Shown: positions 7,143 through 15,847, numbered from the stretch's first letter. The stretch: 64,000 nucleotides of DNA from Thaumasiovibrio subtropicus (GCF_019703835.1 NZ_AP023055.1:62001-126000); one strand, 5' to 3'. Numbers and translations: made by a program. The notes: a model not told the origin generated them from the sequence alone.

Positions 7143-8585
7143 ATGGCATTGCTCTCTTCACGTATTTTCAACTCCATGATCTTCCGGGTGTCAATTGCCA
7201 TGCTGACGGTGATTTTGTTAGCAGAGCTTTTAGCCGGATTTATATGGTACAAAAATACCGCGTTGACTAAGCGAGAGTCGGCGCACAGTGCGTTAACCGC
7301 GGTAACAACAGCGGCTGCGGATACCTACAACTATTTCCATCAATTGCCAGTGAATTACCGTCACTTGGTCTTAAACCAGCTACGGGATGTCGGTGGTACG
7401 CGCTTTTTCATTTCAATTAATAATCAACCACTGGATATTCCAACGCTTGATCATCTTTCTTTGACGGCCGAACTGCTCACCGCCGCTGAGTTACAGTTGC
7501 AAAAAGACGTACAGCAGATGGAAGGGATGCGAGTCAGTATCACCCGACGTGATGAAGTGAAACTCTTTAATGCGGGGATCAAGCTAGCGGAATTACCTGA
7601 GCTTTGGACCAAGTACAGTCTTGTGCTGGGGGAGCTCGACTTGCCGATTGTCGTCATTCAAATCCAGATGTCTGAAAAAGAGTGGTTCTATTTAGCGACG
7701 GTGTTACCCCTCTCTTTTAGTGCTCTGACCGATGAGTTTATTAGCCAGCGGCAGGTCTTGTTTTTGTTTATTGTCACCGCCATGTTGATGCTCTGTTCTT
7801 ACGTCGTGCTGCAAAAAGAGATCCGGCCCTTCAAATCTCTTGCGCGTTCCGCGACGTTAATGGGGGCACAAATGCGTGTCGAAGAGATTGAAGAGGAAGG
7901 CAGTGTTGAAACGCGCGCGGCTATCCATGCGTTTAACAAGATGAATCGGCGGATTAAGGCTTATCTTCTCGATCGAGAAATGCTGTTTAGCGCTATATCG
8001 CATGATTTGAAAACCCCACTCGCTTGCCTCAAGCTGCGTACTGAAATGTTGGATGATGAGCAAACTAAGGCACGTTTTGAGAAGCTTCTAGGCGAAGTTG
8101 AAATGATGCTGAAAGGCGCGTTGCAGTGTATCCGAGATACGGATATTCATGAAGAGCCTGAGTGGGTGAACATGCACGAAATGTTTACCCAGTGTGCTGA
8201 TTATTATAACCGTGAAAAGCCATGTGTGACGTTGCGCTGTGAGCCATCGGCTGGAGTATTTGGTAAACCATTGGCGATTAAACGGCTGGTGTTTAACTTG
8301 GTCGATAATGCGATTAAATATGGCGATCGTGTGGAAATTGATGTGCTGGAAAGCGACGACGCGGTTGGCATCATCCTACGTGATGGTGGGCCGGGCATCG
8401 ACAATGCACTGCTAGAGAAGGTGTTTGAACCTTACTTTCGCGCAGAAGGTAGCAGTGTGGAAGGCACTGGGATGGGTTTATCCATCTCACGAAGTATTGC
8501 CCGCAGCCATGGCGGCGATATTAAGTTATCTAATCATCCCGACGGTGGTTTGGTAGTGGATGTAGTGATGATGAGTATTGTATGA
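7143..8585 (+). CDS. Sensor histidine kinase
   Basis: 480 residues. A first membrane helix (about 12-32) is followed by a periplasmic domain of about 165 residues and a second helix (about 200-220). Then come a HAMP-like linker, a HisKA domain with the phospho-acceptor in FSAISHDLKTPL (His287), and an HATPase domain with N box NLVDNAIKYG, G1 box DGGPGI and G2 box GTGMGLSIS. It is cotranscribed with the response regulator, and its stop overlaps the start of the sugar-binding protein (ATGA). The periplasmic domain is large enough to contact a binding protein directly. The ligand is not visible from sequence. Confidence 0.94.
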   Translation: MALLSSRIFNSMIFRVSIAMLTVILLAELLAGFIWYKNTALTKRESAHSALTAVTTAAADTYNYFHQLPVNYRHLVLNQLRDVGGTRFFISINNQPLDIPTLDHLSLTAELLTAAELQLQKDVQQMEGMRVSITRRDEVKLFNAGIKLAELPELWTKYSLVLGELDLPIVVIQIQMSEKEWFYLATVLPLSFSALTDEFISQRQVLFLFIVTAMLMLCSYVVLQKEIRPFKSLARSATLMGAQMRVEEIEEEGSVETRAAIHAFNKMNRRIKAYLLDREMLFSAISHDLKTPLACLKLRTEMLDDEQTKARFEKLLGEVEMMLKGALQCIRDTDIHEEPEWVNMHEMFTQCADYYNREKPCVTLRCEPSAGVFGKPLAIKRLVFNLVDNAIKYGDRVEIDVLESDDAVGIILRDGGPGIDNALLEKVFEPYFRAEGSSVEGTGMGLSISRSIARSHGGDIKLSNHPDGGLVVDVVMMSIV

Positions 8586-9862
8586 AGAAACAAATTTTAG
8601 CAGCCATATTGGCACTGCCGCTCTCCGTTCAGGCAGGCAATGGTGGAGAAAGCAAACATGTTCCCGTTGACGCACAAGATAGCGTTGAGTTGCTGCATTG
8701 GTGGACATCGAAGGGTGAGGCAGCGGCGCTTGAAGTGATGCTTGAAGCGTTTGCAGATTCGCCCATCAAGCTGATTAGTGATCCGGTGATTGGTGGTGGT
8801 GGTGCCGCCGCCAAGTCGATTTTGCAGGCGCGCGCTATCGCAGGTAACTTGCCCCATATGGCGCAAATGGAAGGGCCAGCCATTCAAGCGTGGGCGAAAC
8901 TCGGTTTTCTCCACGATATTGACGATCAGGCGTTAAATCGGGAATGGGATAGTCAACTGTTTCCCTTGGTACGCGAGATTCATCAATATCAAGGGCACTA
9001 TGTCGCAGCGCCAGTGACCATTCATCGCCTTAACTGGATGTGGGTGAATACGCAGGTGCTAGCGCGCTATAACTTACCGGTGCCGCGGGATTGGCCGACA
9101 CTGATCGATGTGCTGCGTCGTTTGCAAGCCAAAGGTCTTGATCCCATCGCGATCGGCGATGACCAATGGCAGGTGGTGCAGATCTTTGAAAATATCGCTT
9201 TTGGCGTCGGCGGCAGTGAGTACTACCACAAAGCCTTTATTGAGCTAGATCCTGAAGCGCTTAACAGTGATGAAACTAAACAGACATTGGCACGTTTTCG
9301 TGAAATCAGCCGTATAGCCCAAGCGACACTATCACCCAGCCGTTGGGAAGAGGCAACAGAGCGCTTATATCAGGGCGAGCATGCTTTTCAATTCACGGGT
9401 GATTGGGCATTAGGCGAATTGTTGGCACTGAATAATGGCTATCCAGAGCACATTGAGTGCGTGCCTTTCCCTACCACTGAGCGTGGCTTTATCTACAACA
9501 TGGACAGCTTCACCTTCTTCAATACCTTGAGTACATCCGCAAAAGCGGTGGATACAGCGTCGTCGGTGTTGGCGGATACGGACTTTCTCTACAACTTTAA
9601 TAAAGTGAAAGGCTCGATTCCTGCGCAGGCTAATGTCTCATTAGAAGGGATGACGCATTGCCAGCAGCAAGCGGCAAAAGATTTTCAAACGGCGATGAAG
9701 AGTGATGCCAGTACACCGAGTTTGAGCAACTCAATGGCCTTGAGTCCGATCGTGCAAAATGCGGTTTCGAGCGAACTCTATCGTTTCTTTTCCGATCCTG
9801 AAATGAGTGCAGACTCGCTCATCATCCATCTAGGCGCTATCGCCGATGGGGTAGGAAGATAG
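8582..9862 (+). CDS. Periplasmic sugar-binding protein (ABC family 1), without its transporter
   Basis: 426 residues with a signal peptide (KKQILAAILALPLSVQA). The start of the mature protein, SVELLHWWTSKGEAAALEVM, is typical of glucose/mannose-type family 1 solute-binding proteins such as GtsA. No permease or ATPase gene is nearby: the next genes are unrelated and on the other strand. The start overlaps the kinase stop by 4 bases, so the three proteins are made together. The likely job is to present a sugar to the kinase rather than to feed a transporter; that is inference. Alternatively it serves a transporter encoded elsewhere. Confidence 0.92.
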   Translation: MKKQILAAILALPLSVQAGNGGESKHVPVDAQDSVELLHWWTSKGEAAALEVMLEAFADSPIKLISDPVIGGGGAAAKSILQARAIAGNLPHMAQMEGPAIQAWAKLGFLHDIDDQALNREWDSQLFPLVREIHQYQGHYVAAPVTIHRLNWMWVNTQVLARYNLPVPRDWPTLIDVLRRLQAKGLDPIAIGDDQWQVVQIFENIAFGVGGSEYYHKAFIELDPEALNSDETKQTLARFREISRIAQATLSPSRWEEATERLYQGEHAFQFTGDWALGELLALNNGYPEHIECVPFPTTERGFIYNMDSFTFFNTLSTSAKAVDTASSVLADTDFLYNFNKVKGSIPAQANVSLEGMTHCQQQAAKDFQTAMKSDASTPSLSNSMALSPIVQNAVSSELYRFFSDPEMSADSLIIHLGAIADGVGR

Positions 9863-9878
9863 TGATGGGGACAGTATG

Positions 9879-10289
9879 TTAACTGTCCCTTCCTTCAGGA
9901 TGCTGAGGAACATCCTCTAATATTTCGTGCCAATTTGCCTTGTATTGAGTGTAGATATTAGCATCTATTGTGACAGGTATAGGCTCATCAAAGGTGGCGA
10001 TAGCCAGCTCCATCTCCTCAAGTGGTTGTCCTTTGCAACGAAAACCAATACTGCTGCCACAGTGTTGGCAAAAGGAGCGAATGGCACCATTACTGGGCGC
10101 GGTGAACTCTTTTAGCTGCGCTTTACCGCTAAGCCATGTTAGGCCATGCACTTCGACCAAAGTGCCGAACGCTGCGCCGTGGAATTTTCGACACATGGTG
10201 CAGTGGCAATGTGCGGCCTTTTTACTAAAGCCTGAAACCTTAAACGTTACTGCGCCACACAGGCAACTGCCATGGTAGGATTTGCTCAT
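9879..10289 (-). CDS. GFA/CENP-V domain protein
   Basis: 136 residues with the zinc-binding pattern of glutathione-dependent formaldehyde-activating-like proteins: CLCGAV at the N-terminus, CHCTMCRK in the middle and FCQHCGSSIG towards the C-terminus. Members bind two zinc ions. A few act on glutathione adducts, but for most the reaction is unknown. I use the second ATG (MSKSYHG) because an AAGG Shine-Dalgarno abuts the first one and fits the second. It lies 19 bases downstream of a hypothetical gene on the same strand, so the two may be cotranscribed. Confidence 0.92.
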   Translation of the reverse strand: MSKSYHGSCLCGAVTFKVSGFSKKAAHCHCTMCRKFHGAAFGTLVEVHGLTWLSGKAQLKEFTAPSNGAIRSFCQHCGSSIGFRCKGQPLEEMELAIATFDEPIPVTIDANIYTQYKANWHEILEDVPQHPEGRDS

Positions 10290-10308
10290 GGTCATCCTTA
10301 CGTTGTGA

Positions 10309-10704
10309 TTAACTGTTTACAGCGGAAAATTGCTCTCGCCAAATGTCTTGAAGATAGTTTAATGCTTGGTCTTGTGCCGAATAATTAATGGTAAGCCTGT
10401 TCTCTTCCCGAAGCTGGAGGTAAATAGTGGCGCATTGCGCACAGGATTCCAAGAAGCAGTCTTGAGTAGCGTTTTCATAGAGGTGCTGATTGACCTTTTC
10501 GATTAAGGTGAGCTGATCACGCGCTGCATGTGTCTCGGCCATGGGTCTTAAAATCAGATCACTGATAAAACTGATAAACGCCGTTACATCAGCCGCATCA
10601 CTGGGCTGCTTCTTATCTAAGTTGTAGGTCAGTGTGACGGCATGACTTAACCATTTCCAAAAGTTGTCCTCAACCCATTGTGCATCTGGCTTCTCGTGCT
10701 GCAT
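10309..10704 (-). CDS. Hypothetical protein (131 aa)
   Basis: A soluble, probably all-helical protein with no signal peptide or recognisable domain. It has a cysteine cluster in the middle (QDCFLESCAQC). The spacing to the GFA gene suggests one transcript. The 218-base gap upstream, up to nfsB, contains a GC-rich hairpin (10884-10905) without a T run and nothing else I can identify. I cannot name its function. Confidence 0.75.
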   Translation of the reverse strand: MQHEKPDAQWVEDNFWKWLSHAVTLTYNLDKKQPSDAADVTAFISFISDLILRPMAETHAARDQLTLIEKVNQHLYENATQDCFLESCAQCATIYLQLREENRLTINYSAQDQALNYLQDIWREQFSAVNS

Positions 10705-10922
10705 GATTTGATCCTGTGCTGTGCGCTGCTGCCTTTTTCGCCAGACGTTAACATGGAACTCATCAATAAATTGTTAGGCTTTGTGTGATCTTCACTCAAT
10801 TCGAAGTTGAGTTGATCATTGTTTGAAGCCACTCGAGAAAGTATTGGGTGCTTGTAGGTTGAGGAGAGGGCTAGTTTTTTCATCCCCAGCCTGAAGAGGC
10901 TGGGGGAAACCGGGTTCGAGGG

Positions 10923-11579
10923 TTAAGCAAGCTCGGTGAAGATGTCATCTTCGCTGCGACGTGATTTTGGCAACGCAGCGTTAAAGTCGTTCTCATCGCG
11001 ATAGCCCAGTGCGACGGCGGCAACAGCTGTGTAACCTTTTGCGGTGAGACCAAACTCTTGGTTCAGTGCTGACATATCCATGCCTTCAATTGGCACGGCA
11101 TCAATACCCATCGCACCCGCACCAAGCAACACTGTCCCCATGTTGAGGTAGACCTGCTTCTCCATCCAGTGCTGTGCATCTTTTAGATCGAAACGGTGCA
11201 TGTTGACGAAGAAAGAGCGACCCGCGTGCACCATGTCTTTAAATGAGGGGTCGGTAAATCGACCATCTTGATCTTCGAGTGCGAGCAGCGCTTCGAGGTA
11301 GTTGTCATCAATATCGGTTTTTGCACAGAACAGAATAACATGTGATGCATTGTGTATTTTCTGACCATTAAACTCATAACGGCCTTGCGCGCCAGCCATG
11401 AAGCGTGCTTTGCCTTCGTCACTGTGAGCAATGATGAAATGCCAAGGCTGCGAGTTGACGCTGGATGGGCTGAAACGCAGCAGTGATTTAATCTGGTCAA
11501 ACTGCTCTGAAGGGATCTTTTTGTCAGGATCAAATGCTTTGGTCGAGTAACGGTTTAGCGCAATGTCAGTCAAGTTCAT
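10923..11579 (-). CDS. nfsB: Oxygen-insensitive NAD(P)H nitroreductase
   Basis: 218 residues and collinear with E. coli NfsB (217). It shares NRYSTKAFDPDKKI near the start, the FMN-binding stretch SPSSVNSQPWHFI (about 38-50), KQVYLNMGTVLLGAGAMGIDAVPIEG, and the terminal LPKSRR. NfsB enzymes are FMN-dependent dimers that reduce nitroaromatics, quinones and dihydropteridines in the cytosol with NAD(P)H. The gene appears to be monocistronic. No regulatory box is evident upstream. Confidence 0.95.
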   Translation of the reverse strand: MNLTDIALNRYSTKAFDPDKKIPSEQFDQIKSLLRFSPSSVNSQPWHFIIAHSDEGKARFMAGAQGRYEFNGQKIHNASHVILFCAKTDIDDNYLEALLALEDQDGRFTDPSFKDMVHAGRSFFVNMHRFDLKDAQHWMEKQVYLNMGTVLLGAGAMGIDAVPIEGMDMSALNQEFGLTAKGYTAVAAVALGYRDENDFNAALPKSRRSEDDIFTELA

Positions 11580-11735
11580 GAGAATGCCTATGGGATGTGA
11601 ATTTGAGAAATTTACGCTAATGATATCGCTACCCTTATTAAAGACAAGGGTATCTGTCTCTGTGGGTGTGCTGATGGCGCGGGTTTAGGCAGTGACTCGC
11701 AGTGAAGCGTGATATCTTACGTTGATTTCCTTTAA

Positions 11736-11754
11736 ATGATAATTGTTATCGTTT
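11736..11754 (+). promoter_or_regulatory. Fur box
   Basis: The sequence ATGATAATTGTTATCGTTT contains the palindrome GATAA-TTG-TTATC, a good match to the 7-1-7 Fur consensus. It lies about 37 bases upstream of the VOC-family gene start and would make that gene iron-responsive. Confidence 0.65.
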
Positions 11755-11790
11755 ATCGTGGAGAATGTCTGTGCCACAAGGATGAGTAAG

Positions 11791-12153
11791 ATGAACTTGA
11801 ATCTCGTAGAAATTAAGGCGTTTGTTCCAGCGAAGGATTATGAGCAGTCGATACGTTTTTACCATGCACTTGGATTTGATGTGCTGGCGGATATGGGAAA
11901 TGCGGCTTCCCTCCGATGTCAAAGCTGTGCGTTTATGTTGCAGAACTTCTACCTTGAAGAGCATGCGATCAACACGACATTGCATCTCCTTGTCGAAGAT
12001 GCGCAAGCTTGGTTTGATAAGGTCAGTGGCTTAAATCTAGAACACGAGTTTTCTGCAAAAGTGACTGATTTATCTGAGCAGCGTTGGGGAATGTTAGAGT
12101 TTTTTGTCGTTGACCCGAGTGGTGTACTTATTCGTATTGGCCAGCAGCTTTGA
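11791..12153 (+). CDS. VOC family protein (glyoxalase/bleomycin-resistance fold)
   Basis: About 120 residues forming one VOC module: LVEIKAFVPAKDYEQSIRFYHALGFDV at the start, and WGMLEFFVVDPSGVLIRIGQ at the end with a metal-ligand-type Glu. These proteins are metal-dependent enzymes or antibiotic-binding proteins, and the substrate cannot be inferred. I chose the ATG at 11791 because AAGGA lies at normal distance; upstream ATGs at 11743 and 11782 overlap the Fur box or crowd the Shine-Dalgarno. A Fur box upstream suggests iron control, which is unusual for the family. Confidence 0.85.
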   Translation: MNLNLVEIKAFVPAKDYEQSIRFYHALGFDVLADMGNAASLRCQSCAFMLQNFYLEEHAINTTLHLLVEDAQAWFDKVSGLNLEHEFSAKVTDLSEQRWGMLEFFVVDPSGVLIRIGQQL

Positions 12154-12255
12154 GTATAAGAAGATTAGGCCACAGGTCTTACACACTTTATGTGGTAAAG
12201 AGTGCTTGTTTCCTCGATATGACAGTGTCTTAGCCATTGTGGTGCTCGCCATTCA

Positions 12256-12432
12256 TTATGTCTGAGAGGCTTTAATCAGTTGAATCTCTTCATAGACTGC
12301 CTCTGCGTCGGCTGTGAGCTGCGAGTATGAGCGGATATCCCCTCGTCGTTGTGCTTGCATCGCTTGTTCAAGCAATAGTGCGTGCTGTTTGAGCAGCTTT
12401 TTGACTGGATCGCGTTTGAGAAATGAAAACAT
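12256..12432 (-). CDS. DUF6435 (Lacal_2735-type) small protein
   Basis: 58 residues starting MFSFLKRDPVKKLLKQHALLLEQA, followed by MQAQRRGDIRSYSQLTADAE. This matches the pattern I know from the short DUF6435/Lacal_2735 family, a single helical hairpin of unknown function. A longer frame begins ten codons upstream, but the conserved MFSFLK start is preferred. It lies 76 bases downstream of galR's stop in the opposite sense of reading (same strand as galR, after it) and could be read through from galR. Confidence 0.75.
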   Translation of the reverse strand: MFSFLKRDPVKKLLKQHALLLEQAMQAQRRGDIRSYSQLTADAEAVYEEIQLIKASQT

Positions 12433-12507
12433 GAGCGCCTCTAAATAAAAACAATCAAGCACCTTGCGGTGGTTTGACTGTAGTTACGTAGTGGCAAGCA
12501 ATTAGGA

Positions 12508-13512
12508 TTAACTTGTTAATCGTTGAACCGATTGTCTGCGCACTAAGGTTGGCACAAATTGGCGGGTGTCTAGGTTGCCGACATTGCAACCAGAAAGGTT
12601 GAGTGCAAGTTGCGTGGCGCGTTCTGCCATCATGTGAATGGGGTAGCGAACAGTGGTAAGTTTTGGGGTGAGATAGCTTGCAATGAGACTGTCACCAAAG
12701 CCAATCAAAGAGAGCTGGTGTGGCACATCGTAGGCATTGTCTTCTAACACGGATAGCGCCCCTGCTGCCATGTAGTCATTGAAGGCGGCAATGGCAGTGA
12801 TTGGAAGCCCTTTAGAGAGTAGATAGGTCATCGCTTTCTCACCACCCGCTTCATTGGGCGTGCAATACTCGATAAACCGTTCGTCATAAGGAAGCTGGTG
12901 CGCTTGTAGTGCCGCGCGGTAGCCGGAGAGCCTTAAGCGCGTATCTTCAATGTCTTGGTTTGAGCTCAAAAAGCCAATGTTCTTGTGGCCGTGTTTAATC
13001 AAATACTCGGTGGCTAAGAAAGCGCCACTTTCGACATCAAAAGAGATACAGCGATCGGCGATTTCGGGTATGTGGCGATTGATTATCACCATGCTAGAGA
13101 GAGAGTTAGCGTAGTGAATGAGTGTCTCATCGCTGAGCGCTTTGCTGTGTAAGAGTAGCGCATCACAACGGCTATCAATCAGCCACTCAATCACCTGTCT
13201 TTCTCTTTCTTCATCATGGTAACCATTGCCAAGCAGCAGGTGTTTTCCGTGTTGATGAGCGAGGTCATCGATAGTTTTGACCATGGTGCCAAAAAAAGGA
13301 TCAGCGATATCCCCCACCATTATTCCTAAGGTGTGCGTGGACTGATTAACGAGTGCGCGTGCATTTGCATTGGGCCGATAATCTAGGCGTTTCATTGCGC
13401 TCTCGACGGCGGTAATAGCGGCGGCACTGGCTTTAGGGGATTGATTAATGACGCGGGATACGGTGGCGATAGATACGTTAGCTGCTTTTGCAACGTCTTT
13501 AATTGTGGCCAT
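12508..13512 (-). CDS. galR: LacI-family regulator GalR/GalS
   Basis: 334 residues. The N-terminal helix-turn-helix (IKDVAKAANVSIATVSRVIN) is nearly identical to E. coli GalR. Collinear blocks continue through the sugar-binding core: MVGDIADPFFGTMVKTID, LLLGNGYHDE, ERQVIEWLIDSRCDALLLH, and LTTVRYPIHMMA. GalR represses galactose transport and metabolism genes and is relieved by D-galactose. No gal genes lie in the window, so its targets are elsewhere. Just upstream (about 13549-13565) a partial dyad around ACCGGT may be an autoregulatory operator, but it is only a weak match to the GalR consensus. Confidence 0.92.
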   Translation of the reverse strand: MATIKDVAKAANVSIATVSRVINQSPKASAAAITAVESAMKRLDYRPNANARALVNQSTHTLGIMVGDIADPFFGTMVKTIDDLAHQHGKHLLLGNGYHDEERERQVIEWLIDSRCDALLLHSKALSDETLIHYANSLSSMVIINRHIPEIADRCISFDVESGAFLATEYLIKHGHKNIGFLSSNQDIEDTRLRLSGYRAALQAHQLPYDERFIEYCTPNEAGGEKAMTYLLSKGLPITAIAAFNDYMAAGALSVLEDNAYDVPHQLSLIGFGDSLIASYLTPKLTTVRYPIHMMAERATQLALNLSGCNVGNLDTRQFVPTLVRRQSVQRLTS

Positions 13513-13729
13513 GAACTTCCTTAAAACAGTACCGAGCGGGTGCGTCGGATGTGATACCGGTTCATTAAATCACAATTGTCACAATAAGGCCGTGGAAGGG
13601 CTCCCAAATTTGATTGCATATGCACCAGGTTGGGGCAATAAGTGTCGCAAAAACAGCGAATCGATGAGTATATAGCGCTTTGTTCCGGGATAGCCTCGAC
13701 TCGCTGGTGGTGTAGCGTGGTTGATATGG

Positions 13730-14194
13730 TTATAGATTTCGAGCTATCAGGAGCACTTCATCAGCAGAATAGAGGTTGGTAATGATGGCTTCCTCTTCCG
13801 CACCGAGAGCAGACTGATACAGTGCCTTTGCGTGATTATCGTTTCGCGTTGTGATGAGAATGTGTTTCAAACTGGCACCCATTTCCGCAAGGGCGTGGCG
13901 AAGTAATGGCAACGCCTCTTTGAGCATACTTCTGCCTATCCCTTGTCCTTGCGCCGTTGGTGTCACCGCAAACAGTTCTAGCTCTACAACCGCTTCTTTA
14001 CGAAAGCCCGCTTTTTGCATCCAAATAGCAAACCCTAGCACTTGATGATCGCGCTCAAACACCATGGGGATCGCACGGGGTTTGGCTTGATAAGCACATT
14101 GAATCCAGCGTTCTGAATGGTGCTGACGGGGAAAGTTAATCGCGTGGATCTCTGCAACGGCAGGGATATCTTGCTCGGTCATTAGGCGTAACAT
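13730..14194 (-). CDS. GNAT family N-acetyltransferase
   Basis: About 154 residues with one GNAT fold: MLRLMTEQDIPAVAEIHAINFP at the start, ELELFAVTPTAQGQGIGRSML covering motif A (Q-x-x-G-I/G-x-G/A acetyl-CoA pyrophosphate loop), and NDNHAKALYQSALG as motif B. The acceptor substrate is unknown. The ATG used has an AGAGAG Shine-Dalgarno; a longer version starts six codons upstream. The gene stands alone. The 217-base gap to galR has no coding evidence. Confidence 0.88.
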   Translation of the reverse strand: MLRLMTEQDIPAVAEIHAINFPRQHHSERWIQCAYQAKPRAIPMVFERDHQVLGFAIWMQKAGFRKEAVVELELFAVTPTAQGQGIGRSMLKEALPLLRHALAEMGASLKHILITTRNDNHAKALYQSALGAEEEAIITNLYSADEVLLIARNL

Positions 14195-14273
14195 AGCTAC
14201 TCTCTCTTGCATGGGTGGCTGTCGCCATGATGACCGAGTCTTCTTTATTCCGCTTTGCTATACATCATAAAAA

Positions 14274-14816
14274 TTAAAAGCGGTAAGCAATGCCAACACT
14301 CGTGACACCTGCGTGGTCACTGTCCATATCATAACGTTCGTACTCAAAACGCAGATTGAAGTTGGCTACATCCATAGATACGCCTGCGCCGTAAACGATG
14401 TCATTCCCTGAACGGCGGTGGTGATTTGTATTGACGTCCAACGTTTGGCGCCATTTGTGCATACCGACTTTACCGTAAGCATTAAAGTCTAAGCCAAGAG
14501 GAAACGACGCCACTAACGCGCCACCAGTTGCGGTTGTGTCTGTCGCCGTGGTGTCATTAAAGTTTAAACGGCCGAAGTCAGTGTAAAAGGCTTCAACCGC
14601 TAAGTTTTCGTTCAACTGGAAACCGCCATAGAACTTGTTACTCCACTCATCGGCTTTAAAACGAGCGAGGCCATAGTTTGTATCAGCGGCCAGTTCTTGT
14701 TTGTAGTTGCCATAGGCATAACCGACATAGAGCCCTGAATCTCCGGTGCCATAAAGGCCATTGGCATGGGTTGCACTTGCCGCGAGAAGAGAGAGAAGAG
14801 TGATAAGCTTGCGCAT
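14274..14816 (-). CDS. OmpA-like eight-stranded outer-membrane barrel protein
   Basis: 180 residues. A signal peptide (MRKLITLLSLLAASATHA) is followed by alternating amphipathic strands, including GLYVGYAYGNYKQ, NKFYGGFQLNENLAVEAFYTDFGRL and NLRFEYERYDMD. It ends VGIAYRF, with the C-terminal phenylalanine recognised by the BAM machinery. Size and strand count fit the OmpA N-terminal barrel/OmpW-like class without a peptidoglycan-binding domain. The role may be structural, adhesive or porin-like. It is monocistronic with a good AGGAAA ribosome site. Confidence 0.88.
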   Translation of the reverse strand: MRKLITLLSLLAASATHANGLYGTGDSGLYVGYAYGNYKQELAADTNYGLARFKADEWSNKFYGGFQLNENLAVEAFYTDFGRLNFNDTTATDTTATGGALVASFPLGLDFNAYGKVGMHKWRQTLDVNTNHHRRSGNDIVYGAGVSMDVANFNLRFEYERYDMDSDHAGVTSVGIAYRF

Positions 14817-15030
14817 AAAGAGTTTCCTACGAATGTGAGGGCATACACGCCCTGCCTAAATTTCTGGCGCGAAGGTTATCATGTAGGGTGTCAGGCAAAG
14901 TAAGGGCTATGTCAAATTAGGTAAAGAAAGTCAGAACGGCGCAATTTTGCGATATTCTCCGCAAGATTGCGTCATTTTGACGATGTTTTATGTGGGTTTA
15001 CCTGAATTTCTTGGAATCCATATCGAATTC

Positions 15031-15678
15031 TTAACGAGTTTCACCGATGAGCGCAACGCGATAGCTTTGTAAGCGATTGAAATCTAAAGGTGAGATCTTG
15101 CGGCTGTTGGGGTCAAGCAACTCACGTTGTTTTAACTGACGGCAAACACGAATCACCGTTTGGGTTTCGGTCCCGCTGAATTCAGCGATCTCTCGGCTCG
15201 TCCAAGGGTAGTAATCAAACTGTTTAAACAGGTACAAGATCGCATCGACAATGCGCACCGCGGCAGAGTGGCCTGCGATATCCGCCATACGTTGCTCGGC
15301 TTCCCCGAGTTCTTGACAGACCGATGTCATCAGGAACTTGAGTAAATCGGGGGCATGTTGTTGTAGTTCATCGATGCTTTTCAAATGAATGTGTTGTAGC
15401 GATGTCGGTAACAACGTACGGGTAGTCAAATGATAGCGTTGCTGACTAAAGAGGCTTCGATAGCCGAAGTAATCGCCTCGGCCATAGACACGCAGCAAGC
15501 TTTCTTTCCCGGTTTCTGTGATGCGATACAGCCCGACTAAGCCCTCTTCTAAATAGTAGAAACCATTCGCATGTTGTGTCGCGCGATAGATGACTTGTTT
15601 TTTGGCCACGTTCATAGGGTGGCAATGCAATGCATCGGGGATCATAGCAGGTCCGGTGACTTCAATTAGGGCGACCAT
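15031..15678 (-). CDS. Crp/Fnr family transcriptional regulator
   Basis: About 215 residues: an N-terminal cyclic-nucleotide-binding-type beta-roll (YYLEEGLVGLYRI, RGDYFGYRSLF) and a C-terminal winged helix-turn-helix (SREIAEFSGTETQTVIRVCRQLKQ). It has no N-terminal cysteine cluster, so it is not an oxygen-sensing FNR. The open frame extends to 15759, but the upstream ATGs at 15726 and 15759 lie inside two operator-like dyads, so I start at the internal ATG MVALIEV; M39 is another option. It is divergent from a TauE-family exporter gene, and both probably share the two operators. Confidence 0.87.
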   Translation of the reverse strand: MVALIEVTGPAMIPDALHCHPMNVAKKQVIYRATQHANGFYYLEEGLVGLYRITETGKESLLRVYGRGDYFGYRSLFSQQRYHLTTRTLLPTSLQHIHLKSIDELQQHAPDLLKFLMTSVCQELGEAEQRMADIAGHSAAVRIVDAILYLFKQFDYYPWTSREIAEFSGTETQTVIRVCRQLKQRELLDPNSRKISPLDFNRLQSYRVALIGETR

Positions 15679-15709
15679 AACTGAAAATGAACCGCCATTC
15701 CACTTTAAG

Positions 15710-15729
15710 TTTATGTTCTGGGACATAAA
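15710..15729. promoter_or_regulatory. Operator 1, TTTATGT-N6-ACATAAA
   Basis: A perfect 7-bp inverted repeat with a 6-base spacer, the same half-site spacing as the CRP consensus (TGTGA-N6-TCACA). It sits in the divergent region between the Crp/Fnr regulator and the TauE-family gene. A second site with the same half-sites has its centre 33 bp away. Confidence 0.72.
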
Positions 15730-15743
15730 TGTCGTGCAGCAGT

Positions 15744-15761
15744 TTATGTCCTCCAACATAA
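15744..15761. promoter_or_regulatory. Operator 2, TTATGT-N6-ACATAA
   Basis: A perfect 6-bp inverted repeat with a 6-base spacer and the same core half-site as operator 1. The centres are 33 bp (about three helical turns) apart, so two dimers would bind the same DNA face. This suggests cooperative autoregulation of the Crp/Fnr gene and control of the divergent exporter. Confidence 0.72.
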
Positions 15762-15847
15762 GTCAATTTTGGGGTTATCAGTAAGCTAGCTACATGGTTA
15801 AGCCTATCGTTGTTGCTTAACGAAATTCTTACTGACTAAGGCGTCTG

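Noticed and set aside
10647..10883. 78-codon minus-strand frame between nfsB and the hypothetical gene
   Set aside because: It overlaps the hypothetical gene, lacks a good ribosome site and looks non-coding.
10884..10905. GC-rich hairpin after nfsB
   Set aside because: There is no T run on the side required for either strand, so I did not call it a terminator.
13549..13565. GalR operator upstream of galR
   Set aside because: The dyad around ACCGGT is only a partial match to the GalR consensus; mentioned under the gene but not listed as a site.
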